The notes below the pieces were generated by a model. It was given only the letters and a program-made list of their open reading frames with translations. It had not been told where the DNA came from and searched no databases. A DNA stretch of 64,000 nt, taken from Centroberyx gerrardi. Taxonomy: Eukaryota > Chordata > Actinopteri > Beryciformes > Berycidae. Where the stretch lies: the NCBI RefSeq assembly GCF_048128805.1, contig NC_136006.1:2593235-2657234 (forward strand). The letters run 5' to 3'. Below, piece by piece: positions 1 to 11,351 of this stretch. A program made the translations under genes and the position numbers. Position 1 is the stretch's first letter, and each line of letters starts with the position of its first letter.

Positions 1-338
1 ATGTAAAAAATTGGTGGGGCACCAACCACTTCAATAGATAGGCTACATACCAGGAAAACTACAGTACTCTCTCTTGCTACTGATGTGTTTTTTTAACACG
101 TCAACAAACAGCGCTGTCCATTGTTCTGAAACAACAGCTAAGTCACATGTATTTTTGCTATTTTTCTATAGATACATACAGCTTAAACAGAGGGGGCAAA
201 AAATACAACTGAGGGGGCTAAGCCCCCTTAAGTCATGGGTCCGTGCATGGCTCCACAAAACACTTTTAATGACAGAGTGGCTTGCTTCTAGCAGGTGTTG
301 TACACATACACAGAGGAAGAGAGAGAGAGAGAGAGAGA

Positions 339-413
<75 letters not shown>

Positions 414-763
414 AGAGCAATTACACAAGTTACATTACCACTGTCACAAGCCTAAATTAAGGATGGAATATTTAAGCCGACACAACCAAGCTCAGAACAA
501 ATGAGCCTACAGGGCCATAAGCGAACAGCAAAGAGCTCAACACCACTGAAGGCCACCACAAAGCGCACAGACAACATTTTAGGGATACAGATCCATTCTA
601 TGACAACAACATTATGACAACAACCTTAATAGATAAGCATGGACACACTGACACTCGTCACCATCTATATCAATCGATCCAGCACAACAATATGGCCAAT
701 GCACGGAGCAGCACCACAAACGCAGGATGATAAAATATGCTTTCACTCACCAAAGCTGAGGGC
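1..763. other. Gene-free left edge with repeats
   Basis: No gene is recognised here. A GA/GT microsatellite occupies 317-417. Around 186-232 there is a G/C-clustered segment with the short palindrome GGGGGCTAAGCCCCC, of the kind often seen near the ends of hAT-type elements; it may belong to the transposon whose transposase starts at 2846 on the minus strand, but no matched terminal inverted repeat was established. The low-complexity reading frames across the microsatellite are not genes. Confidence 0.5.
317..417. repeat. (GA)n/(GT)n microsatellite
   Basis: About 100 bases of alternating GA and GT dinucleotides, with a GA run, then a short GT run, then a second longer GA run. Simple-sequence repeat, probably length-polymorphic. 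Confidence 0.95.
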
Positions 764-2846
764 TCACTTGAAGAGAAAGGCGGCACGGCGGTTCTTCCTC
801 TGGGCAAACTTCTCGATGACTTTGGGGATGAAGTCATGTAGCTGCTGAATCAGCTGGCTTTCGATGGACAGCATGGCCAATGCGTTGAGTCGCAGCTGTC
901 CCATGGTATTGCGAGTGAAAGTTTTTATCCTCTTCAAGGTGGAAAAGTTCCTCTCTGACTCAGATGTCGTCATAGGAGTTGTTACGATAATTTTCAGCAG
1001 AGTGACGGTCTCAGCAAAAGCCTCCTCTAAGTTGTTCTCGTGGATGGATGTTAACAGAGACAGGGCCGTCTTACGTATGAAGCTCAGTGTGGCGGTACAG
1101 AGTGGTCAGCTCAGACTTCAACTTTTCCTTGTTTCCTACAGGCCATAGTTTCACAGCACAGTCAAGCTCAGATGTAGGGAATGACAGGACAAATTGTGGG
1201 AAGAGCGAGCTGTCAACCAGCTTTGCAGCGATCAGGTGGTCACTCTGTGAAAACCTCTGTTCCACCTGAGAGATGACTGTGTCGCATGCCTCCTTCATCA
1301 CCGGCGCTGTGTTGGTTACTCGTCGGCCTGGCTCGTCTGCTCCATCATGAGCGTTGGCGGCCAATTCATCAGTTTGCTGCCGCATATTCTGGACATTCTC
1401 CTTGAAACGGGTGAGCGCACTGCTAATCCCAGGTGCATCGATGCTCCGTTTTTGCAGAGTGTTGTATAAAACATCCACTTCTGGCATAAGCAAGGAAAAG
1501 AATTCCAGCAGCTGCAGAAAGGCTCTGTCCCGGAGTTTCTTTGACAGGCCGTATGCCTCACTTATGGTGGACTCATCCCATCCTGGTTGTGTGCGTATGT
1601 CCTCCATACACTGGAGCAGCGCAACGCGGTTCTCCCAAACTGCACTGACAGTTCTACTTTTAAAGTTCCATCGCACAGTGGGTGGCCTTGGAATGCGTCT
1701 CTGTGTTGCCTCTGCAAGAGCCGCAACACGTTTTGGAGCGCCAGAGAAAAAGGTGGCAAAAGCAGTTAAATCTGCAAAAAACACCTTCAGGACGCTCATC
1801 CTTGCTGAACAAAGTTGCTGCAAGGTCAGGTTCAGCTGGTGGGCGTAGCAGTGAACAAACTGGGCATGTGGGTATGTCTCTTTCATTAGCGTCTGTACCC
1901 CACGGACGTTCCCGCTCATTACAGCCGCACCATCATAAGTCTGAGCGATCAGCTTGTCTCCCAGCTTCAGTGGTTCCAGCCCACCCTTGATGATATTAGA
2001 GAGGCCGAGTCCAGTTTTATCTTTGACTTCAACAAACTCCAAAAACCTCTCTGTCACTGTATTGTCAGGCAACATGTATCGCAGCACAACCACCATTTGT
2101 GATTTACAAGAGACATCGGTTGTCTTGTCTGCCTGTATGGCGACAAATGATGTCTCGTCCACTTGCTTGGCTATCTCTTCCCTGTACACTTCATACATAC
2201 AGTCTAACAGCTCGTTTTGTACAGTGCTGGATGTCCCCTTGAAGATGGGCTGAGCGTCATAGTGCCTCTGAAGCCTCGAATCGCCCTCACACATGGTCTC
2301 GAAAATGCATCTGAATATTCCCGGATTCAGAGAGTCCGCCGACTCGTCGTGGCCCCGCAGTGCTGTTTCACATTTTCCACACAGTTTAATACACGTTATG
2401 ATCCGACTGAGCACGTACCTGTTTTCCTCCACCTGTTTGTTATGCTGCTCAATGGAGCGCCTGTATGCACTGTCAATTTGGGCAGCGACGTTTACCCTTC
2501 CAAGTAAGCCCAACTTCACAGCATTGTCCAGATGACTCCCGCTGCTCTCATGTTTTGCAATCCTCTCAGAAAGATGTTTAAAATCTTTGTAACCCGTCCT
2601 CGACCAAGTACCATCTCCACCAAATAGCAGACATGGAAAACAGAAGAGTGCCTTCTTTTGTATGCTAACCGTTAGCCACTTTTTCTTTGAAAACCACTCC
2701 ACGTTAAACCCGCGGTTACTTTTACCAGCAGTTTGAGTGATGACAATATCCCGTGGCTGGTGGGCACCAAGGCGCTTTAATTCCAATTTCTCCTCCAAAT
2801 TAAGGGTTTCAAACCTGTGCTTGAGTATGAAATCCACTTCGTTCAT
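764..2846 (-). pseudogene. hAT transposase, ZMYM1/TTF-finger type, one frameshift
   Basis: The first 591 codons (2846 down to 1071) are open and read as a hAT-superfamily transposase resembling the zinc finger MYM-type 1-like proteins of fish. A TTF-type zinc finger is visible (CFPC at residues 69-72, with H91 and H99), then a DUF4371-like region. Candidate catalytic acidic residues lie in ADKTTD (about 239-244) and TYDGAA (about 303-308), followed by a HCYAHQLNL motif at 332-340. The conserved C-terminal dimerisation segment (SESERNFSTLKRIKTF) is in another frame between 973 and 764, so a single frameshift near 1075-1085 separates it from the main frame. Otherwise the gene looks whole, about 690 codons in all. 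Its nuclear role would be cut-and-paste transposition. An alternative is a domesticated host gene with a sequencing or intron artefact at the shift. Confidence 0.8.
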
Positions 2847-3344
2847 TTTCTCAAGTTAGCTGGCGTTAGCTAAACTAAGAAAGTCTCCCCTCTTCTTGCC
2901 GACTAATGTTGGCGCCAGACAGACAGATAGCCAATCAACTCTGAAATATGAAATGACGCTGTAGTGGGGCTACGGGCTGTCAGCCCCACTTGTCATCAAA
3001 TTCGCGTGATCTACATTGAATACACCAACACTCTGAGCATGCGTATTCATATTTTCCCACGTACAATACACATTGCATTGTGAGACAGGGGCTAGCCCCA
3101 CATTCACGCCACAGTACTGCGGACACGAATCGGGAGAACGCAGTCTGAAGCAGCTTCAGACTGCGTTCTCCCGATTTTAGTTCAAAATCCTAACACAAAT
3201 GATATGCAATTTTGGAAGATGCTATATTCATAGATAATAAATTATAGCAGATAATAATCTTTGAGAATTAATAATAACATCATTTGTTTGCACAGTTCTT
3301 TCTGGTGACAACAGGTGGGGCTGTGCCACTGCTTGTTATGATTG
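2847..3344. other. Flank of the hAT gene with GC palindromes
   Basis: No gene. It contains repeated GGGGCT/AGCCCC palindromic motifs (near 2964-2990 and 3090-3101) that may be subterminal parts of the hAT element, and a perfect hairpin listed separately. Beyond about 3180 the sequence becomes AT-rich and unremarkable. Confidence 0.4.
3128..3176. repeat. Perfect 23-bp inverted repeat with 3-base loop
   Basis: Bases 3128-3150 are the exact reverse complement of 3154-3176, separated by CAG. The stem includes CGGGAGAACGCAGTCTGAAG. It could be a recently formed palindrome, a transposon end or the stem of a structured RNA; nothing nearby decides. Confidence 0.9.
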
Positions 3345-3440
3345 TTCAACCACCAGAATGCTATAAAAGCTCTTCATCTGTTTTATTCTGGTCCAGTAGA
3401 GGGGGGAGGCTGGACCATCAGCTCTCATCTGGAGGAGGGT
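3345..3440 (+). promoter_or_regulatory. Putative core promoter and first exon of OR gene 4705-5649
   Basis: A TATAAAAG box begins at 3362. An initiator-like CCAGT has its A at 3395, 33 bases downstream, followed by a G run (3401-3406). The sequence CAGCTCTCATCTGGAGGAGG then leads into a possible splice donor GGTAAAT (GT at 3439-3440). A weak upstream box (TTCAACC, 3345-3351) lies 10 bases before the TATA. The same order and spacing recur upstream of the other receptors in this window. The ATG is 1.3 kb away, so a 5' intron is implied. Inferred from comparison only. Confidence 0.6.
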
Positions 3441-4704
3441 AAATAATCAATGAATAGAAGCATGTATATTTTCAAACTATTATTATTGTATTGCTCTAAC
3501 TTTTATTTATTATAAAAAAAATATAAATTTATAAAAATAAATATTTATTATATTTTATTTTCAATTACAACAACATTAACATCTCGAATGGCTCATCTGA
3601 GCTGATGAAATAACAATACATAAATAACACTTTTTGATGGCTCATGTGCATTGGCTCAGTTTTATGTGGCTGTACATTTAACGTGTTTCACCTTTTCCTG
3701 TGCAGATACTTCAGTTTCTTATGACCTTAAGCAAAATCAATATATTTTTTTAAAATAGCATTTTAAACCACACTTGTGCAAGCCAAGCTTTAAGTTATGA
3801 TTTTATGTCCTTGTATTCATACATTTTGTCAATTGTTTTTACTCCTGCTGTTACTTCTTTATGTTGCTTTTAAGTTTCTTATTTTACCTGATATTTACAA
3901 TGCTTTGGTTTCATTTTTCCTGTAGAATGTTTTTAAAAAAAATATCTATCACAATTGTTGGGGCTAACTGGAACAGCACACATCTAAATACTGTTTCTGT
4001 TGTAGCAGCTGGATGTTGATTATGTTTGATGAGTTGTTTTTTTTTCCAGCAATGGTAACGGAAACCATATCTGGAAATAATGTAAATGATGTAGAAGTGG
4101 TATAAATCTGTACGTCTGTAAATGCTATATGTAAGGAGGGTCGGTGATATGTTATGTTCATGATCAGAAACAGTCAGAAACAGTAGGAGAGTTACTGTAT
4201 GCCACTGAAATCAGCACAGGTTCATCAGTGATTGAATGGTCACTAAGATAATGGTCACTAAGATAATATTGCCTGGTAAGAAACTGGTACACAAAAAAAG
4301 TTGTTCTATATACTACAAGTGTTGCTGGAGTTTTTACCTTTTTAGACCTTTTTCCCTTCTCCATGCACCTTGGAAGTAGGTGAAGTTGTGCCAGAAACCC
4401 CTACTCTGATTCTACACAATAAAAGTTAACAATTCAACGAGGCTGGTTTCCCGAACGTATAGTTAAAACAACCTATATTAAAACTATTCCATTCTAACTA
4501 CACCATGTACATATTATTTGTTCTCAAGTGGATTTAACATGAATCCATAAGTGTCATAATTGATTTTTGCCTTGCTTTGCATAAATATTCTTTGAGTGAA
4601 AACTAGTTTGGCAATTAAAGTTTTGGAAGTCAAGTTTTTGTCTTGAATACTGACTTTGAGATCTTATATGTGCTATCTTCATCTTGTAAAAGTTTGTAGT
4701 ATCA
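3441..4704 (+). other. AT-rich stretch, presumed 5' intron/UTR of the OR at 4705
   Basis: No coding signal or recognisable repeat was found. The stretch is AT-rich, with poly-A/T runs around 3510-3560. It lies between the putative first exon and the start codon, so most of it is probably a 5' UTR intron. Confidence 0.4.
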
Positions 4705-5649
4705 ATGGCTACAACTAGGGAAAATTCAACATATGTGGTGTCATTTATTCTAATTCCTTATAGTAACATTGGACTGCTGAGATATCTGTATTTCACCATT
4801 ACAATTCTTTGGTACACTTCAATAATTGTGGCTAACACATTTCTTGTTGTGGTCATATGTATGGACAAAAAACTTCATGAACCCATGTACTTATTCCTCT
4901 GTAGTTTGTTTGTTAATGAAATGATTGGCAGCACAACTGTGTATCCGTGTCTACTGTCACAGATGCTTTCAGATACACATGAAGTGACTCTTACATACTG
5001 TTTCCTACAGATATTTATTCTTTATTCTTCTGCTTCTGTTGAGTTTTGCAGTTTAGCTGCCATGGCATATGATAGATATGTCTCTATCTGTTATCCTTTA
5101 CACTACCATGCCATTCTGAACACTAGAAGAGTGTGTAACATCATTGTGCTCATATGGGTATGTTCATTTATCAATTTTACGATCTCATTTTCTTTCACAA
5201 TTAATTTGAAATTTTGTGGGAAATATATTGACAAAGTGTTCTGTGACCACTATTTGTTGACCAAACTTGCATGTTCACTGACAACACTTAACAATATCTC
5301 TGACCTATTTTTTGCCTTTGTGGCTATTATTGGTCCACTGATCCTCATTTTTTTCTCTTACGTCAAGATTTTGACTGTTTGTTTGAAAACCTCCAAAGAG
5401 ACCAAGCAGAAAGCTATCAGCACCTGCACTCCTCAGATTGTCTCACTGGTAAACCTGTTTTTTGGCTGTATTTTTCACTTTGGTGATACTAGATTGGATA
5501 TGTCTGTAACTCATGTGCCAGATAAAGTGCGCATTCTCTTGTCAGTGTACCTTCTAATTTGTCAGCCGCTTCTAAGTCCTCTCATGTATGGGTTTAATCT
5601 GTCAAAAATTAGAAACGCTTGTAAAAGACTTATGTTTTATCGAAAATAA
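4705..5649 (+). CDS. Olfactory receptor, fish type, 314 aa
   Basis: Intact seven-transmembrane odorant receptor (class A GPCR), expected in olfactory neuron cilia and coupling to Golf/cAMP. The ORF is a single exon. An N-glycosylation sequon (NST, residue 7) lies in the short extracellular N-terminus. KKLHEPMYLFLC marks loop 1/TM2, C99 is the conserved TM3 disulphide cysteine, and MAYDRYVSICYPLHYH (from residue 120) is the family signature at the end of TM3. Cysteines 171, 180 and 190 sit in extracellular loop 2. FFSYVKI, KETKQKAISTC (231-241) and PLLSPLMYG (288-296) mark TM5, loop 3/TM6 and TM7. The length is normal. The ATG was chosen because it gives the short N-terminus shared with the other receptors. 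The odorant is unknown. Subfamily (probably teleost delta-like) is an inference. Confidence 0.96.
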   Translation: MATTRENSTYVVSFILIPYSNIGLLRYLYFTITILWYTSIIVANTFLVVVICMDKKLHEPMYLFLCSLFVNEMIGSTTVYPCLLSQMLSDTHEVTLTYCFLQIFILYSSASVEFCSLAAMAYDRYVSICYPLHYHAILNTRRVCNIIVLIWVCSFINFTISFSFTINLKFCGKYIDKVFCDHYLLTKLACSLTTLNNISDLFFAFVAIIGPLILIFFSYVKILTVCLKTSKETKQKAISTCTPQIVSLVNLFFGCIFHFGDTRLDMSVTHVPDKVRILLSVYLLICQPLLSPLMYGFNLSKIRNACKRLMFYRK

Positions 5650-6299
5650 ACTTTGCACAGAACCTCCATTTTTGGCTGCTATTGTTGTTTTGTAACTGGA
5701 CTAGAACTTAAAATGACAACACATACACACACACTATGTACTACACAAGCTAGGAAGGACAATTGATTATGTTTTACAATGAGAAAAGTGTGCATGAACA
5801 ACTCATAAAAAATGTTCTGCTGTGGAAATATTCTATAATGTAGTCTGGCAGAAAGAAAGTCACACCAGGGTAAAGGACTGCAAATGTGAGAGCGCTTTAT
5901 GGTTGATACCTTAGTAATAAAAGCATAGCAAGCAATACCAAGCAAATAAAAGCATGAATTACTATTTCTAGATCCTTAGTTGATAAAAACATATTTAACT
6001 TTGGAGGTATTTCACAATTGGAAAAAACATGACATAAGCCATAAAGTGAAGAAATAATACAAATAAGTCAATAATATAGATAAGTGAAAAATAATGCCAA
6101 GGCTTCCAGCATAAAGTTTTATATGTGATAGATCAGCCAGGCCCTTCTGAAGCAGACTCATCGTGTCTGGGGGACCAAACAATAGGCTATAACCTCAGGC
6201 TTGCTCTCATTTAGATGCAAAAAGTTATGAGACATCCAGTGCTTAAAGGATAAGGCTGGTGTTTTTTAATGCATTTGTTACCGTCAACAAATCCTATGA
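5650..6299. other. Intergenic, nothing recognised
   Basis: The region between the first receptor and the LINE fragment holds no recognisable gene or structured repeat. It is AT-rich and probably contains the 3' UTR of the upstream receptor. Confidence 0.4.
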
Positions 6300-7590
6300 A
6301 AATAACAAAATCAACAATGCGTTTGCTCTACTCCCGTTACTTTCTGACTTCCCACGTTCCCTTTTTAGCCTTCAACTCACATGACCTGTGGTGTACCACA
6401 AGGTTCTATTTTAGGTCCAATTTTATTTTCAATTTACATGCTGCCACTTGGCCAAATTATCCATAGACACAATGTCTCTTTTGATTGCTATGTGGATGAC
6501 ACACATATACCTTACCCTGAGACCTGATGACCCAAACAGCCTAGCTGCTGTAATAGATTGCCTCAATGATATCAACTGTTGGATGGCACAGAATTTTCTT
6601 CAGCTCAACAGTTCAAAATCCGACATCATATTGTTCGGTCCTGCTATTTCTATTTCTTCTATTGAGAGTGACTCCAACCTGAGCTTTGAAAAAAAAGTAG
6701 TCCAGTCCTGCTTCCTACAACTGAGAACCATTTCCAGAATTAAGCCAATGCTTTCACACAGCGATCTGGAGAAAGTAATCTTCTCACGACGAGACTACTG
6801 TAACTCCCTCCTTTCTGGCATAAACCAAAAGTCACTCTCTCGCCTCCAACTAGTTCAGAATGCAGCAGCTAGGCTTCTTACTAGTTTTAACAGACAACAT
6901 CACCATACCCCAATCCTGGATTCTCTCCACTGGCTCCCTGTCCAGTTTAGAATTGATTTTAAGATTTTACTGATCACTGTTAAAGCATGTTTGTGTCTGA
7001 CTCCAAGCTATATAACAGACATGCTGACCCCATATGAGCCAGTGTGCAGCCTTAGATCTTCGGGCTGGGCCCTTATGGCCATTCCCAAGTCTAGGCTTAT
7101 GACTAAAGACCCCTCGGCTTTGGAACGACCTGCCTGAGGAGATAAGGCTAGCAGAATCAGTGACTTCTTTTAAATCACTTTTAAAACCCATTTTTACAGA
7201 CTTGCTTTTATGTTATGTCGTCTTTTTATTGTCTTTTTATCATCTTTTTATTGTCTTTTATCTTTTTATCAAAATTGTTATCCTAATTGTATCTTACTTT
7301 TATTTTATCCTTACTCTTTATTTTGCTTACGGTTATCCTACTATTTACTTGAATGTTGCTCTTTTCCACCTCTGTCCTCCTATCTGAATATCCTCCTATC
7401 TGTTTATTATTGTTCCATTGCTTTTTAAATTCATTTTGAGTATTCTGCTTTTATTTTGACGGTCAAAGCACTTTGTAAACTCTTCCTGTCATCAAGTTCC
7501 TGTCATAATTATATCCGAGTCCAGGCCCTGAACTTTACTTCATGCACTTTACTTGTAATGTTCGAAGCACTTTGAATAAAGTGAACTGAA
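6300..7590 (+). mobile_element. LINE 3' fragment (L2/CR1-like reverse transcriptase end)
   Basis: This is the 3' third of a non-LTR retrotransposon, truncated at its 5' end and broken into several frames. [11 protein letters not shown]-like motif (about 6390-6420) and the catalytic CYVDDT (6486-6501, a YADD variant) are reverse transcriptase palm motifs. The longest open frame, from 6448 to 7137, ends with the family-typical tail including RDYCNSLLSGI and LQLVQNAAARLLT, then LHWLPVQFRIDFKILL. A WNDLPEE-like segment follows in another frame near 7120-7140. An AATAAA-bearing end near 7574-7590 probably closes the element. It is a fossil copy unrelated to the receptors it separates. Confidence 0.85.
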
Positions 7591-8452
7591 AATGCCTTTT
7601 TGCTATTGATTTTATTATTGTAGTTGATACACACATTAAAAATGGGTAAAAATACATAAAATCTGAATCCCCATAAAATAAAATGTAAAAAATGGAATTT
7701 GGGAAAAAAGTAAAACGATTTCGTAGGGACCTAATTGTACTCGATCCGACAGTCTCCCATTGTGAAAACGAAAGTGAAATTTAAAATTCCACAATTGCTC
7801 CAAAGAAAAGATGTGTTAGTAACAGGATTTGTAAACAGTAACTTGATAACTCGACTACTGCTGCCCTGCAAACTCTGAGTTGGTAAACGTTATTATCTTG
7901 TGATATTTAAGTAATGTTAGTGGAATTAGGTAGTTTAACCAATAACCATTTCGCAATGCTTAATGCATTGCATAGAATTGAAGTGTTAGTTTCTATGTTT
8001 GTTTTTTTTTTAATTTTCTCTTCCACTCAGTTTCTAAAGGTAACACATTTTTCTTTGGCTGTTGGCCCTGGTCGCTATTGGTGCTCATGCGAACTACCCA
8101 GTTCTTCTTCTATTTTTTCCAAACAACCCGGAAAAGCAAAATGCATCACTTCCTGTGCACCAGATAATTTTTTACCCCAGGTAAGATCTGCCTGCTACCA
8201 GGTGTTTAGAACAGCAAATGTAAAGGCTGTCATGAACTGGGTATCCGTTGAATCACTACTGTGTTATATCAATTGGTGACAGAGAGTAGAAGAATGAACA
8301 TTTATTGAAAAGAAAATGTCACAGATCATTACATTCAGTATTATGTGAAGGGCTTGACAACCAGCCTGTCATCCCTTCACCCCACCCATGTCCAAGGTAA
8401 AGAGAGTGATTGCCATTGTCCCATGATATCTGGGGTTACAGGAGTTAGGTCA
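7591..8452. other. Intergenic, nothing recognised
   Basis: A 121-codon reading frame at 7914-8279 has no recognisable domain or family resemblance and is not called a gene. No clear repeat ends were seen. Confidence 0.35.
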
Positions 8453-8557
8453 GTTTAGCTCAGCATCAGAATAAAAGCTGAGCAATGACTTCAAAGTTGC
8501 TCAGAAGGCGGGGGAGACTGCAGCAGCATAGAGGAACTCTCAGCTCTCATAGAGGGT
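8453..8557 (+). promoter_or_regulatory. Putative core promoter and first exon of OR gene 9002-9928
   Basis: The box GTTTAGC (8453-8459) lies 10 bases upstream of a TATA-like AATAAAAG (8470-8477). CTCAGA follows with its A at 8503, again 33 bases from the TATA start, then GCGGGGGAG. Downstream, CTCAGCTCTCATAGAGG runs into a possible donor GTATAAG (GT at 8556-8557), matching the equivalent stretch before the OR at 4705. The TATA box is one base off consensus. The ATG is about 0.5 kb away. Confidence 0.55.
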
Positions 8558-9001
8558 ATAAGAATTCCAGTGAAGGCCTCAGAGGTTAGGTTCTCAATAC
8601 AGTGGTCAAGTGTATGGTGGGACATTGATCACATAATATGTTATGGTGGCATAGCAGGCGGGTCAGTTTTATATTCAGCAATGTGGAGATATGATGTTGA
8701 GGATAGTCGAAATTCTGCGCTTCTGCACTGTTCAAATTCTTTCATCTCTATCACTGAAAGTGTGTTGTAATCAATACTTTTACTACTGTAGTCAAAATTA
8801 GGCAAAAAATGTATGGTCGTTTTGCTATAATGGAAGTTAGGGTTAATGTGTGGATTATCGCGTTTGATGGGATTAACAGGGCTGGAATATCTGGCTCGGG
8901 CATTCTCACACGTAACGAGATTACAATCCTATTCAACTGCTCACCATAACAGATTTCACAACAGCATTTCACAGTTTGGCACCTATATCTAATGTTGGAT
9001 A
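8558..9001 (+). other. Presumed 5' intron/UTR of the OR at 9002
   Basis: No coding signal. The stretch lies between the putative first exon and the receptor start codon. No clear repeat was recognised in it. Confidence 0.35.
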
Positions 9002-9928
9002 ATGGAGAACTCAACAGAGATCGTTTCATTTGTGCTGGCTGCATATGGGAACATTGGACAATTGAGATACCTGTATTTCATGATAATTATATTATGGTAT
9101 TTCTCAATCATTTTTATCAACTCAGCTCTTATTGTGGTTATATGCATGAACAGGAGGTTGCATGAGCCCATGTATATATTCCTCTGTAGTTTGTTGGTTA
9201 ATGAAATATATGGCAGCACAACAGTGTATCCTCTTCTAATGTCACAGATGTTTTCAGATACCCATGAAGTGAGTTTTGAAAACTGTTTTACACAGATAGT
9301 CTTTTTCTACACTTCTGTGTCAGTTGAATACTGTAATTTCGCAGCCATGGCTTATGACAGATATGTTTCTATATGTTACCCGTTACACTACAATGTCATA
9401 ATGAACACTGGGAGAGTCTGTGCAATCATTCTATTAGTGTGGATTTATTCAATTGTTAATTTTACGTTAACAGTGTATTTAATGGTCCACTGGAGATTTT
9501 GTGGGAATGTTATTGACAAAATTTATTGTGACATTCACTCTCTAGAGAAACTTGCCTGTTCAATCTCAGCAGCTAGGAGCATTTATGGATTAGTGTGCGC
9601 TACTGTTACTGTTTTTGTACCATTCTTATTCATTTCCTTCTCCTACATGAAAATTTTGATTATTTGTCTTAAAACCTCCAAAGAGACCAAGCAGAAAGCC
9701 ATCAGCACCTGTACACCTCAGATTGCCGCTCTAGTAAACTTTGCCATCGGCTGTTTATTTGATATTGCCCAAAGTAGATTTGATGTGACTCATATACCGG
9801 ATAAAATACGCATTCTCTTATCTGTGTATCTTCTTATTTGTCAGCCGATTTTCTCTCCTGTAATGTATGGTCTGAATCTATCCAAAATTAGAGATGCATG
9901 TAAAAGATTTCTGTTTTATAAAAAATAA
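9002..9928 (+). CDS. Olfactory receptor, fish type, 308 aa
   Basis: Intact single-exon odorant receptor, close in architecture to the gene at 4705 and in the same orientation; the two are probably an old tandem pair. The start MENSTEIVSFVL has the NST sequon at residue 3. RRLHEPMYIFLC marks loop 1/TM2, C95 is the TM3 disulphide cysteine and MAYDRYVSICYPLHYN begins at 116. FCGNVIDKIYCD and KLACS hold the loop 2 cysteines. FSYMKILIICLKTSKETK spans TM5 and loop 3, and PIFSPVMYGLNLSKIR marks TM7 and the helix 8 start. It is predicted to act in the sensory cilium membrane through Golf; the ligand is not predictable. Nothing looks broken. Confidence 0.96.
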   Translation: MENSTEIVSFVLAAYGNIGQLRYLYFMIIILWYFSIIFINSALIVVICMNRRLHEPMYIFLCSLLVNEIYGSTTVYPLLMSQMFSDTHEVSFENCFTQIVFFYTSVSVEYCNFAAMAYDRYVSICYPLHYNVIMNTGRVCAIILLVWIYSIVNFTLTVYLMVHWRFCGNVIDKIYCDIHSLEKLACSISAARSIYGLVCATVTVFVPFLFISFSYMKILIICLKTSKETKQKAISTCTPQIAALVNFAIGCLFDIAQSRFDVTHIPDKIRILLSVYLLICQPIFSPVMYGLNLSKIRDACKRFLFYKK

Positions 9929-10594
9929 ATATTTTCATGTTTATGTTTTGTACATTGATTTTATTGGTTGTTGTTCAAGCAGATACATAAAAGTATGCCG
10001 AGACAGAAATAAATGCACCTGTACTAAGGAGGATGAGGAACATAACTGTCAACTTGATAAAAGTATGAAATTTGGCAGACACCCAGGGGAGCTCACTGGA
10101 AGTATTTTTAGCTTCATTGCCAGTTTAGATTTTGCCTGCTCTGATGGCCTTTTTTAAAACAGCCAACAGCAACCTTCATGGGACAGACTGTAACAGCATT
10201 GGGCTCATAAGACAAATGGTAGCTTAAAATATTTACAGGAATACAAAGATAGGAAGTGGATTGCTTTTATGCATCAAGTGCAGGCACATTTTCAATTACA
10301 TGTAAATGGTGAGTACAAGTACCCCAAAACTGGAATTTTCCTGAATAGCAATAGCAGGTAGTTAGGCTCAAAATATTTTTTAATGCAACACTGTGACACT
10401 CTGATGTCGGCTGATCACAGTGATGCAATATGTAGCCTATGTACCAAGGTAAACACAAAGGGAGCAACATGCTGGGCTGCTCAAATGACCACATAAAAAA
10501 ACAAAAATAAAGTACAAGCATACTCGTGAGTCGTGGGTGGGTTAAATTTTGCTGCAGGTATTACGTGTTCCCAGTGGAAGAATATAACAGAAAA
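9929..10594. other. Intergenic, nothing recognised
   Basis: The receptor's 3' UTR is likely at the start. The remaining sequence shows no gene or repeat structure that could be recognised. Confidence 0.35.
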
Positions 10595-10790
10595 GGGGCA
10601 GCTGGGTGGCAAGTGGAAGGCCCAGGTTCAATCCCCTGTGGCAGCAAGCATACACCCTGTTGAAGTGACCTTTAGCAAGACACTGAATCCCTACCAGCTT
10701 CAGTGGGGCTGTTCTGTAGCTGACCCTGACCTCTGACCCCACTGTGGAGGTGGGCATGAAAAGGGGTTTTTCCGTTCAGGGATTATTAAT
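10595..10790 (+). mobile_element. tRNA-derived SINE copy (old)
   Basis: A degenerate fish SINE. The RNA polymerase III B-box-like GGTTCAATCCC lies at 10625-10635, after a GGGCAGCTGGGTGGC head. The body contains the family-typical TTTAGCAAGACACTGAATCC, followed by CTGACCTCTGACCCC. Its 3' end is unclear. It is a repeat, not a functional tRNA gene. Confidence 0.65.
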
Positions 10791-11351
10791 TCCCAGAAAA
10801 CCATCCTGAGCACTGTCAGGGCTGCCTTTTTCCCCATGTTTTCCAATTCTATGCTATGCTCCGATGTGTTTGACATGCGAGCCTCCCAGCACTGGCAGAG
10901 AGCTGGTGAGAGAATATAGGTTACCACACATAAGAACGTGTGGTATTCTAAGGTATGGCAAGGTATGTTTTTTCTTGGTTTTTTTAGTTGATCAAGTTTT
11001 AGTTTCCGCGGGTAACAATTTTTGCTGGGCCCATGGAACCGGCCTAGAAGTGTGAAAGTAGCTAACTGACTGACTGACTGTTGAAAGTTGTGCGAGAAGT
11101 GGCGTCAAGACCTACACAGTTACAGTGGTATACGTGATATTGCGTTGTTTGCACTGTTAATGTTTGCTCACATTATGACGTGCCTTCACTGTGTCATATG
11201 AAAAAAATAAATTCAACATGCACAGATCCTGTACAGACCCACGGTGCATGTGTTCAATTCAATTCAATGCACTGAAGCATTACGACACAGTTATCGGTTA
11301 AATAATTCCACTAACGTCACTTAAATACCACAGGAAATAACATTACCTAAT
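10791..11351. other. Intergenic, nothing recognised
   Basis: No gene or repeat could be assigned. Short TGACTGACTGACTG motifs occur near 11066-11080. Confidence 0.3.

Noticed and set aside
166-420. Minus-strand frame rich in Ser-Leu repeats
   Set aside because: It is the translation of a GA/GT microsatellite.
1354-1848. 164-codon plus-strand frame opposite the hAT transposase
   Set aside because: It is a shadow of the real minus-strand transposase and has no family resemblance.
10595-10790. Possible tRNA gene
   Set aside because: The B-box-like motif sits in a degraded SINE; no cloverleaf with matching stems could be drawn.
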